Below the pieces are notes generated by a model. The model made no database searches, was not told the DNA's origin, and saw only the letters and a list, made by a program, of their open reading frames with translations. A stretch of 5,136 bases of DNA from Phycisphaerales bacterium (GTDB taxonomy: Bacteria; Planctomycetota; Phycisphaerae; Phycisphaerales; SM1A02). How positions within the stretch are numbered: the first letter of the stretch is position 1; each line of letters begins with the position of its first letter. Location of the stretch: the NCBI GenBank assembly GCA_007125255.1, contig SLDM01000428.1, positions 1 through 5,136 on the forward strand. The letters are read 5' to 3'. The position numbers were made by a program, and so were the translations under genes. Below, one piece after another: positions 1 to 4,383 of this stretch.

Positions 1-964
1 CGCCTGCGCCGACCTCGCCCGGGAGTGATCCCCTGGTGTTGCCGGTGAGGTAAACGCCGCCGAGGCCATCGACGGCGACATACGCCCCGATGGTATTTTC
101 ACCGGAGCCTAACTGTCGCACCCAGCGTTTGGTTCCGTCGGGAAGGAACCGGGCGAGAAAGGCGTTCACGCCGGGAGGTCCCTCCTGGCCGGCAAAATCG
201 TCGGTGGTGTATCCCCCCACGTAGATGTGGTCATCGGCATCGATAGCAAGTCCCGGACCGGAATCACCCCCGGCGGTGCCGAACTGACGAATCCAGATCT
301 TCTCGCCGTTGTTGGTGAACTTCGCGAGAAAGGTATCGATCGGGCCGTACTTCGTCTCACCGGGAAACTGTCCCCAGGTGGTCCCCGAAACGAGCACGTT
401 GCCGCGGGAATCAACCGCCACCCGGTAGCCCTGGTCAGTCGCGTTCGTGCCGAACTGTTTGAGCCAGAGTTTGTCACCGTCGGGTGAGAATCGAGCGAGA
501 TAGGCGTCGGAAAGTCCGCCGAAGAACTCCTGTTCGGGCATCGCCGCGAAGGTGATCCCCGAGACGAAGATGTCCCCGCTGTGATCCACCGCCACGCCGA
601 TGATGCGATCGGCGGCGGTCGTGCCGAACTGCCTCACCCACTGAAGCACCCCGGCCTGAGAAAACTTCATGATGAACGAATCGTTCGGTCCGTTGGGCGG
701 ATTCTGACCGTGCATGACGCCGTGCGTCCAGCCCACGGCGTAAAGGTTGCCGTGCTGATCGACCGCCGCATCCCGGACGAAATCATCGCTGCTTGTGCCG
801 AATTCGGTCGCCCACTCCACGGCATCGAATTTGACGCACGGTCCGGCGTGCAGCGAGAGCGCCGTCCAGTAGCAGCAGGTGATCGCGAGAACCCAGTTCC
901 GCGTCGCACCATCTCGTCGGCCCCGCACGCGCCACCAATCCCGAAAACTCTCGCTCCCTTTCAC
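1..964 (-). CDS. SBBP beta-propeller repeat protein, secreted, partial (C-terminus beyond left edge)
   Basis: The minus strand stays open from a GTG at 964-962 to the left edge (321 codons, no stop in the window). The start is chosen because GGAGG lies 8 nt upstream. Residues 1-40 look like a signal peptide: a basic stretch with RGRR, then a hydrophobic run from about residue 24 ending in SLHA, a plausible signal peptidase I site. After it come five repeats, each opening W-x-x-[QE]-[FL]-G-[TS] and then an AVD-x-x-G-[ND]-[LIV]-[YF]-V-x-G-x-T strand pair. The opening tryptophans fall at residues 51, 109, 167, 224 and 281, a period of 57-58. Most units also carry D-[TAS]-[FY]-[LI]-[AM]-[RK]-F. 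This is the SBBP (beta-propeller repeat) pattern, known from exported or cell-surface proteins of uncertain function. The ligand cannot be inferred. A propeller usually needs more blades, so much of the protein may lie outside the window. Confidence 0.88.
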   Translation of the reverse strand, partial: MKGSESFRDWWRVRGRRDGATRNWVLAITCCYWTALSLHAGPCVKFDAVEWATEFGTSSDDFVRDAAVDQHGNLYAVGWTHGVMHGQNPPNGPNDSFIMKFSQAGVLQWVRQFGTTAADRIIGVAVDHSGDIFVSGITFAAMPEQEFFGGLSDAYLARFSPDGDKLWLKQFGTNATDQGYRVAVDSRGNVLVSGTTWGQFPGETKYGPIDTFLAKFTNNGEKIWIRQFGTAGGDSGPGLAIDADDHIYVGGYTTDDFAGQEGPPGVNAFLARFLPDGTKRWVRQLGSGENTIGAYVAVDGLGGVYLTGNTRGSLPGEVGAG

Positions 965-1068
965 GCTGACGTCCTCCCACGTAAAGGTCCGACCGGATAT
1001 GCCTGTCGCCAGGCAAGCGGCCAGACCGGTCCTCACACCCACTTCACCGGTGCACGGTGCCTTGACAT

Positions 1069-1088
1069 ACGATTGGACGTCCGATCGT
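1069..1088. promoter_or_regulatory. 20-bp near-perfect palindrome, possible operator
   Basis: The half-sites ACGATTGGAC and GTCCGATCGT are reverse complements except for one T/G pair. The centre is between 1078 and 1079. A TTGACA hexamer on the plus strand (1062-1067) ends 1 bp before it, but no convincing -10 element follows at 16-18 bp. The site falls in the likely leader of the minus-strand SBBP gene. It could be a repressor site, or an RNA hairpin (the odd pair would be G-U in RNA). Confidence 0.35.
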
Positions 1089-1122
1089 CACGGCGACGTA
1101 TCGAAGCCAATGAGTCTCAGAC

Positions 1123-1150
1123 AGCATACTTCAAAAAATCGATCCGCCAA
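1123..1150 (-). promoter_or_regulatory. candidate sigma70-type promoter for the SBBP gene
   Basis: On the minus strand, TTGGCG (1150-1145) and TATGCT (1128-1123) are separated by 16 bp and point at the SBBP gene. The leader would be about 150 nt. The -35 hexamer lies inside a small palindrome, GCCAACTGGC at 1146-1155. Hexamer matching in GC-rich DNA is weak evidence. Confidence 0.3.
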
Positions 1151-1160
1151 CTGGCAAACC

Positions 1161-1210
1161 GGCGATTAATCCGGCGATAGGGGGCGATGGGTGGCGCGAT
1201 GAGGGGCGAT
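1161..1210 (+). repeat. short direct repeats of GGCGAT at about one helical turn
   Basis: GGCGAT occurs at 1161, 1173, 1183 and 1205, and a variant GGCGCGAT at 1193. Start-to-start distances are 12, 10, 10 and 12 bp, so the copies sit on roughly one face of the helix. A further copy is at 1254. No gene covers them convincingly. Confidence 0.5.
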
Positions 1211-1412
1211 GGCTTTGGAGAGGGATCGGGCCGAGGACTCCGTGAAGAGCTCCGGCGATCTGTTCTGGCCATCCGTTCTAGCGGTGAGTTCCGGAGGAAA
1301 GGCGCGCCGGGCCACCGAAACCGGCAAAAGCGCTCCCACATCCCAACCGCGTGTGGTCGAAACCGGGACCGGAACCTACGATAGTGAAAGTTCACCAGAA
1401 GGAATCGCAGGC

Positions 1413-1751
1413 ATGACGATGGAATCCGACGGAAGAGCAGGAACGCCCGATGGAGAGGCGGAGGGAGAGGCGAAGATGGGGCAGTCGCCGCCGATGACCG
1501 GTCGGTCGAGCGGTGACCAGACCACGCTGCGCGAGCAGGTGGAGTACGTCCTCAACCTGATCCGCCCGGCGGTCCAGTCGGACGGGGGTGACCTGGAGCT
1601 GGTCGATGTGACCGACGACGGCGTGGTCTCCGTTCGGTTTCACGGAGCGTGTGTCGGGTGTCCCTCCAGCACCATGACGCTCCAGTCGGGAATCGAACGG
1701 AATCTGAAGGAGCACATTCCCGGCGTGCAGTCCGTCGAGGCGGTAAATTGA
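1413..1751 (+). CDS. NifU C-terminal-domain iron-sulfur cluster scaffold protein
   Basis: A 112-residue protein. Residues about 38-112 form one NifU C-terminal (Nfu) domain: a helix (REQVEYVLNLIRPAV), then the DGGD signature at 57-60, strands with LELVDV and VVSVRF, and the cluster-binding C-x-x-C in GACVGCPSS (Cys80 and Cys83). The C-terminal helix with HIPGV and VEAVN is also typical. Nfu proteins bind a 4Fe-4S cluster between two monomers through this pair of cysteines and pass it to client enzymes in the cytoplasm. The first about 37 residues are rich in G, E, S and D and are probably disordered. The ATG at 1413 is chosen because AAGGAA lies 8 nt upstream. The IscU-like N-terminal domain of full NifU is absent, as in many bacterial stand-alone Nfu proteins. 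No isc, suf or nif neighbours are visible. Confidence 0.9.
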   Translation: MTMESDGRAGTPDGEAEGEAKMGQSPPMTGRSSGDQTTLREQVEYVLNLIRPAVQSDGGDLELVDVTDDGVVSVRFHGACVGCPSSTMTLQSGIERNLKEHIPGVQSVEAVN

Positions 1752-1774
1752 GCCCCCCCCTGAAGAAGAGTTCA

Positions 1775-1829
1775 CAGAGAGGTCGCCGAGAGGCCGCAGA
1801 GAGGCCGCAGAGAGGCTGCCGAAGAGAAG
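1775..1829 (+). repeat. 11-bp tandem repeat, CAGAGAGGCCG-type
   Basis: Four consecutive 11-bp units run at 1775-1785, 1786-1796, 1797-1807 and 1808-1818, each within two bases of CAGAGAGGCCG. A decayed fifth follows to 1829. The array begins 24 bp after the NifU-domain stop. Similar CAGAGA-rich arrays are common as dispersed intergenic repeats in environmental bacterial genomes; that link is from general knowledge. Confidence 0.7.
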
Positions 1830-2007
1830 TAACGCGGGGCTTTCCGGCCCGAATCCCCGTCCGGGGCGAGACCAGCCCCCTTCCGCCCCATCCGACCGGT
1901 CCCATCCCGAGGCCCGAATCGGCGTCCCGAGGACCGGGGAGGAATTCTGGAGAAATTGATTTGGCCGAATTCGATCCGATTGTGTACTCTGTCCGCTGGT
2001 GGGTTTC

Positions 2008-2049
2008 AGCGCGCACGCACGCGCTCGCTTTGAGAGGCAGGAGGTCCTG
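2008..2049 (+). promoter_or_regulatory. csrA leader: hairpin plus Shine-Dalgarno within a GGA-containing hairpin
   Basis: Two small hairpins precede csrA. The first is AGCGCG/CGCGCT with a six-base loop (2008-2025). The second is CAGG/CCTG with loop AGGT (2038-2049). It contains the whole Shine-Dalgarno AGGAGGT (2039-2045), which ends 6 nt before the ATG. The stretch AGGAGGT resembles the core of the known CsrA target (RGGAUGU) with one change. CsrA is known to repress its own translation in Escherichia coli by binding leader GGA sites; that this happens here is inferred. Confidence 0.4.
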
Positions 2050-2051
2050 AG

Positions 2052-2279
2052 ATGCTTGTCATTACACGTCGCGAGGGGGAAGAGGTCGTCATCGGAGATC
2101 CGGCCAACCCGCATGGAGTGATCCGGGTGGCGTCGATCAAGGGCGATCGCGTCCGGCTGGCGTTCTCGTTTCCGCGCGAGATCGATGTGCACCGGCGTGA
2201 AGTCGCCGACCAGATCGCCGCGGATAAGCCCGACATCGCGGGAAAGATCCGTCCCGCCGCCGGGGGTGAGACGACGTAG
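2052..2279 (+). CDS. csrA: carbon storage regulator CsrA (RsmA family RNA-binding protein)
   Basis: A 75-residue protein that begins MLVITRREGEEVVIGD, the CsrA N-terminal strand, and contains the second signature PREIDVHRREV at 41-51. CsrA forms a domain-swapped dimer that binds GGA motifs in mRNA leaders and blocks or alters translation. The known RNA-contact residues are conserved: Arg6 and Arg7 in strand 1, and Val46-His47-Arg48 in strand 5. Compared with E. coli CsrA (61 residues), the loop after IGD is about four residues longer (PANPHG region), and the C-terminal tail after the helix is longer too (ADKPDIAGKIRPAAGGETT). The ATG at 2052 has a near-perfect Shine-Dalgarno, AGGAGGT, 6 nt upstream. 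No fliW or flagellar gene, the usual neighbours in many bacteria, is visible. The gene appears monocistronic. Confidence 0.95.
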   Translation: MLVITRREGEEVVIGDPANPHGVIRVASIKGDRVRLAFSFPREIDVHRREVADQIAADKPDIAGKIRPAAGGETT

Positions 2280-2297
2280 CAGAGCAGCACCAAGGGT

Positions 2298-2329
2298 AGT
2301 GACGAAGTGACTGAGTGACGAAGTGGGTG
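2298..2329 (+). repeat. left array of an 8-bp repeat (AGTGACGA)
   Basis: Four contiguous 8-bp units AGTGAC[GA/TG] run at 2298, 2306, 2314 and 2322; the last is degenerate (AGTGGGTG). The array starts 18 bp after the csrA stop. The same word occurs in the opposite orientation at 2495-2551. Confidence 0.75.
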
Positions 2330-2356
2330 AGCGTTTCGGTAGCGCCCGTACCCGCC

Positions 2357-2376
2357 ATTCCCGCGGAAGCGGGAAT
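2357..2376. repeat. dRS3-like inverted repeat (ATTCCC-N8-GGGAAT), 8-bp hairpin with GGAA loop
   Basis: ATTCCCGC (2357-2364) pairs perfectly with GCGGGAAT (2369-2376) around the tetraloop GGAA. The pattern ATTCCC-N8-GGGAAT, followed by CCAG, matches the dRS3 element best known from Neisseria and seen as a dispersed repeat in many other bacteria. It lies 77 bp after csrA, midway between the oppositely oriented 8-bp arrays. It could also act as an mRNA 3' hairpin, but no T-run follows. Confidence 0.65.
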
Positions 2377-2494
2377 CCAGGGGGTCGCGCCGTGAGCCGC
2401 CATCGCAGAGAACACGTCCAGAGAGTCTCCTTCACGCAGCACGCCACCCGCGCACAGAAGCCGCCTCGCTGACCGAGCGCATCCGTCTCCCCGC

Positions 2495-2568
2495 GCCCCA
2501 CTTCGTCACTCCGTTACTCCGTCACTTCGTCACTCCCCCCAAGTCGTCACTCCCCGCGAGTCGTGCCT
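2495..2568 (-). repeat. right array of the 8-bp repeat, inverted, with a 17-bp tandem tail
   Basis: The reverse complement of AGTGACGA (TCGTCACT) or close variants occurs at 2503, 2511, 2519 and 2527, with a decayed unit at 2495. Another perfect copy sits at 2544. From 2535 the unit becomes 17 bp: 2535-2551 and 2552-2568 match at 13 of 17 positions (a C-rich 9-mer followed by the 8-bp word). With the left array this forms an inverted pair around about 165 bp. Confidence 0.7.
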
Positions 2569-2675
2569 CTACACAAAAAATGCTCACGGTGCGTGGTGGG
2601 CGCGCCGCGAGCGGGAAGAGGCAGACTCGACTGACTGAATGTTCCTGAGCGATCTCGATCACTGCTTCGGGAAGT

Positions 2676-2703
2676 GTCTCCGATTGCGTCAGCAATCGGA
2701 GAC
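2676..2703. repeat. perfect 12-bp inverted repeat, hairpin with GTCA loop
   Basis: GTCTCCGATTGC (2676-2687) is exactly complementary to GCAATCGGAGAC (2692-2703), with a 4-base loop. It is the strongest hairpin in the window. There is no T-run on either side, so it is not a standard factor-independent terminator for csrA or mraZ. It may be part of a structured RNA, a 3'-end protecting hairpin, or a palindromic binding site. Confidence 0.7.
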
Positions 2704-2793
2704 GAAGATCCGTGGTTGAGGCCCGTCGACCTGAGACCACTCCTGTTTCCCCACGCCTGAGGGCTGTTCCGTGCCGCGACGTGGAGAGGCCGG

Positions 2794-2815
2794 GCGGGAT
2801 CGTCCCTGATCCCGC
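2794..2815. repeat. 8-bp inverted repeat, hairpin with six-base loop
   Basis: GCGGGATC (2794-2801) pairs with GATCCCGC (2808-2815) around GTCCCT. The right arm runs into CGCGAAGGG, a word repeated at 2873 after the next hairpin. Confidence 0.6.
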
Positions 2816-2846
2816 GAAGGGTTTCCGTGGTGGGCTCGACACTGCA

Positions 2847-2869
2847 GTGAACCGAACTGAACGGTTCAC
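2847..2869. repeat. 8-bp inverted repeat, hairpin with seven-base loop
   Basis: GTGAACCG (2847-2854) pairs with CGGTTCAC (2862-2869) around AACTGAA. It is followed at once by the second copy of CGCGAAGGG. Spacing from the 2794 hairpin is 53 bp, so the two hairpin-plus-word units may be diverged copies of one element. Confidence 0.6.
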
Positions 2870-3002
2870 CCTCGCGAAGGGGATAAAGGAAAGTCGTCCC
2901 TGACCCACCTCTTCCCGATTCGCACCATGCCGCCGGGCGTCCCTGCCCGGTCTACCCAATCGCCGAAGCGATCATCCCTGAACCACTGTGTGCTGGTTGT
3001 CT

Positions 3003-3018
3003 GGCGCCCAGGTGCGCC
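3003..3018 (-). terminator. possible mraZ 3' hairpin
   Basis: GGCGC (3003-3007) pairs with GCGCC (3014-3018) around six bases. On the minus strand it lies 23 nt after the mraZ stop. The stem is short and no T-run follows, so it is weak as an intrinsic terminator. Confidence 0.25.
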
Positions 3019-3041
3019 GTTCGGTCATTCATGCCAAGAGT

Positions 3042-3530
3042 TCATTCGCCGGTTCGTTCGACTCCATTCGATCGAGTTGTGTGTTGCAGCGCCTGCCGCG
3101 CCCGAAGCATGATCTCGTGCTGCCGCGCGAGCTTCTCGCGCCGCTGCTCGGCCCAATGGGCCGGGTCGCGCAGTTCGAGGTGATCCCTCACCCCGAGGAT
3201 GACGACCGACGATTCGATTGCCGCTTCCCTGAGCATGCGCTCGGGCAGCCGAATGCGTCCTGACTTGTCCAGGTCGACCCGATGCGAATTGGGAAAGAGA
3301 TACTGTTCGAAGTCGAGCAGGTTCTCGTCCGGCAGGAGCGACTGCGCCATCGCGCCGGCCATCTCCTCGAAGGTCTTCTCCGGCCAGATCCAGATGACCC
3401 CGTCCGGACCGGGGGCCAGGTAGAACGCCGATCCGTGGCGTTCCGGATCGAGCCGCGAGCGAATCTCCGACGGGATCGCCAGCCGCAACTTGGCATCGAT
3501 CGTGTGTTCGTATTCGCCGGTAAATAACAC
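3042..3530 (-). CDS. mraZ: transcriptional regulator MraZ
   Basis: A 162-residue protein with two SpoVT/AbrB-like halves. It opens MLFTGEYEHTIDAKLRLAIP, the MraZ N-terminus. Both D-x-x-x-R motifs are present: Asp12-Arg16 in DAKLR and Asp88-Arg92 in DKSGR. The first usually reads DAKGR, so the glycine is replaced by leucine. The C-terminal part (residues about 122-162) is helical, then polar. MraZ assembles into rings that bind TGGG repeats upstream of its own gene and usually represses the division and cell-wall (dcw) cluster. The start is a GTG at 3530-3528 with GAGGAA 7 nt upstream; an ATG 4 nt further upstream is out of frame. Downstream, where rsmH (mraW) normally follows, there is no gene for 760 bp, so this copy is detached from the dcw cluster. 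Autoregulation is supported by the operator directly upstream. Confidence 0.95.
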   Translation of the reverse strand: MLFTGEYEHTIDAKLRLAIPSEIRSRLDPERHGSAFYLAPGPDGVIWIWPEKTFEEMAGAMAQSLLPDENLLDFEQYLFPNSHRVDLDKSGRIRLPERMLREAAIESSVVILGVRDHLELRDPAHWAEQRREKLARQHEIMLRARQALQHTTRSNGVERTGE

Positions 3531-3560
3531 GCATGGGTTCCTCGACCTGATCTGGAGGAT

Positions 3561-3622
3561 AATCTACCCACTCTCCCCCACTTTGCAATTCAAATGCCCC
3601 ACTTTCTCCCCCAGACTGCCCA
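3561..3622 (-). promoter_or_regulatory. mraZ promoter with a cluster of five TGGG boxes (MraZ operator)
   Basis: Reading the minus strand, TGGG occurs five times, at plus-strand positions 3619-3622, 3610-3613, 3598-3601, 3577-3580 and 3567-3570. The steps are 9, 12, 21 and 10 bp, close to one or two helical turns. Two copies read AAAGTGGGG. MraZ of E. coli and mycoplasmas is known to bind repeated TGGG or AAAGTGG boxes upstream of its own operon. TTGCAA (3588-3583) and TAGATT (3566-3561) with a 16-bp spacer form a promoter, predicting a start near 3554 and a leader of about 24 nt. Two boxes fall inside the spacer, so bound MraZ should block RNA polymerase. The match to gene, family and position is strong. 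Confidence 0.8.
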
Positions 3623-3824
3623 AACATGTTCCGATATCACGAAAAGCGCTGTTTCGTAAACCAATGCGAGGAAAGCATTTTGACTTTTCGCTCCCGTGGG
3701 GAAAATTTTTTCTGGACCATCCACCAGAACGCTCGGGTCATCGCACGGCGTCCGTGCACGCTCACGGTGGGGATCGGGTTGTCCACAAGCTGCCCACGAT
3801 GCATCCCGATTGGGGAACCGGCCT

Positions 3825-4337
3825 ATGGCCCACGATGCCACGCAAAACGTCGCGACCGCGCTCGACCAGATTCCTTCGGGGATGTACATCATGACCGCCG
3901 CGTCGGATGGATTGACCAGCGGCATCCTCGTGCGCTGGGTCCAGCGCTGCTGCATCGATCCGCCGATGCTGATGCTGGCGCTGCGAAAGGGCATGCCGAT
4001 CGAGCCGATCATCCGGGACAGCCGCAGTTTCGCGCTGTGCCAGATCGACGAGAAGGACCGGTTCCTCCACCGCAAGTTCGCCACCCCGCCCGACCGTACC
4101 GAAGATCCGTTCGTCGGCCTGCCGACGCAGCGCGCCCCCGGCGGCTCGCCGATCATCGAGCGGGCGATGGCGTGGCTGGAATGCGAACTGGTGCGCAACG
4201 TCGAGCTTGACTGCGACCATCGCCTGTACGTCGGCCAGGTGATCTGCGGCAAGCGGCTGCACGATGCCCGGCCGGCCATTCACTTCGGCCGGAACGGGGC
4301 GGACCGTTCCGGCACGGGCACGAACTCGAAGCCGTAA
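3825..4337 (+). CDS. flavin-reductase-like FMN-binding domain protein
   Basis: A 170-residue protein that is nearly all one flavin_reductase-like (split-barrel) domain. Recognisable parts are IPSGMYIMTA at 16-25, an SGILVRWVQRCCIDPPMLMLALRKG segment at 32-56 (family pattern: T-x-SWV-x-Q-x-x-x-DPP-x-x-x-V-x-x-x-K), and the IIRDSRSFALCQI segment at 62-74. The C-terminal part, WLECELVRNVELDCDHRLYVGQVI, is the typical late strand region. Family members bind FMN and reduce it with NAD(P)H or act as electron-transfer flavoproteins; the partner cannot be told from here. The ATG at 3825 is preferred because GGGGA lies 8 nt upstream and it begins the conserved region; the longer in-frame start at 3696 adds a basic, non-conserved stretch. 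Leader features at 3680-3787 are weak: TTGACT at 3680, and a GCACGG/CCGTGC hairpin at 3743-3757. It is divergent from mraZ and convergent with the transferase gene. Confidence 0.82.
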   Translation: MAHDATQNVATALDQIPSGMYIMTAASDGLTSGILVRWVQRCCIDPPMLMLALRKGMPIEPIIRDSRSFALCQIDEKDRFLHRKFATPPDRTEDPFVGLPTQRAPGGSPIIERAMAWLECELVRNVELDCDHRLYVGQVICGKRLHDARPAIHFGRNGADRSGTGTNSKP

Positions 4338-4342
4338 TCCTC

Positions 4343-4383
4343 GCGGCTCGTCACCGGGCGAGCGAGCGCCCGCCCGGAGCCGC
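4343..4383. terminator. GC-rich two-tier hairpin at the convergent gene ends
   Basis: An outer stem GCGGCTC/GAGCCGC (4343-4349 with 4377-4383) encloses an inner stem CGGGCG/CGCCCG (4355-4360 with 4367-4372) with a six-base loop. It starts 6 bp after the plus-strand stop and covers the last codons of the minus-strand gene. It may block read-through from both sides. There is no T-run, so it is not a classical intrinsic terminator. Confidence 0.4.

Larger units (their letters stand above)
965..1412. other. 448-bp intergenic region between divergent genes
   Basis: No convincing gene lies between the SBBP start and the NifU-domain start. The region holds the candidate SBBP promoter, the 20-bp palindrome and the GGCGAT series. 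An open frame continues upstream of the NifU-domain gene to an ATG at 1209, but its 68 extra residues are low-complexity and match no part of the NifU domain, so I treat it as non-coding. A weak -10-like TACGAT lies at 1377-1382 and could serve the NifU gene; its -35 (TGGTCG at 1354-1359) is poor. Confidence 0.6.
1752..2051. other. 300-bp intergenic region between the NifU-domain gene and csrA
   Basis: After the 11-bp array there is GC-rich sequence with only small imperfect hairpins, such as CCCC-GTCC-GGGG at 1855-1866, and no T-run to suggest a factor-independent terminator. AT content rises near 1942-1990, where TTGGCC (1961-1966) and TACTCT (1985-1990) at 18 bp make a weak promoter candidate for csrA. 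Two GAATTC words (1942 and 1967) flank the -35 region. No gene is seen. Confidence 0.55.
2280..3041. other. 762-bp gene-free region between csrA and mraZ, rich in repeats and hairpins
   Basis: Both flanking genes end here (csrA on plus, mraZ on minus), so the region carries 3' ends only. It holds the two oppositely oriented 8-bp arrays, the dRS3-like hairpin, and hairpins at 2676-2703, 2794-2815, 2847-2869 and 3003-3018. The words CGCGAAGGG (2813 and 2873) and GTCCCTGA (2803-2809 in part, 2895) recur. Open frames exist on both strands, but their products are rich in R, P, S and G, cross the repeats, and show no domain. No tRNA, RNase P RNA, tmRNA or SRP RNA signature was recognised. A decayed mobile element or an unknown structured RNA are both possible. 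Confidence 0.55.

Noticed and set aside
581..1180. A 199-codon open frame on the plus strand
   Set aside because: It is antisense to the SBBP gene, whose minus-strand frame shows clear periodic repeats, a signal peptide and a ribosome binding site.
1209..1412. N-terminal extension of the NifU-domain protein to an ATG at 1209
   Set aside because: The extra 68 residues are low-complexity with no domain, overlap the GGCGAT series, and the ATG at 1413 has a better-placed Shine-Dalgarno.
1392..2501. A 369-codon open frame on the minus strand across the NifU-domain gene, csrA and the repeats
   Set aside because: It is antisense to two clear genes and crosses repeat arrays; its product has no recognisable domain. 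High GC content makes such open frames common.
2879..2902. GGAAAGTC in the csrA-mraZ spacer as part of an RNase P RNA
   Set aside because: The other conserved RNase P RNA segments, such as ACAGAAA and the GGTAAGAG region, are absent at the expected distances.
2522..2959. A 145-codon open frame on the minus strand in the csrA-mraZ spacer
   Set aside because: It crosses the 8-bp array and three hairpins, is rich in R, S and P, and shows no domain. One segment looks slightly protein-like, but not enough to call a gene or pseudogene.
3047..3070. GGTTCGTTCGACTCC resembling a tRNA T-arm
   Set aside because: It lies inside the mraZ coding sequence and no acceptor, D-arm or anticodon arm can be folded around it.
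3680..3708. TTGACT followed by AAATTT at 17 bp as a promoter for the flavin-reductase-like gene
   Set aside because: The -10 match is poor and simply part of an A/T run; too weak to list as a feature.
3779..3787. TTGTCCACA, a DnaA-box-like 9-mer upstream of the flavin-reductase-like gene
   Set aside because: It is a single copy with no AT-rich region, no second box and no dnaA or dnaN nearby, so it is no evidence for an origin.
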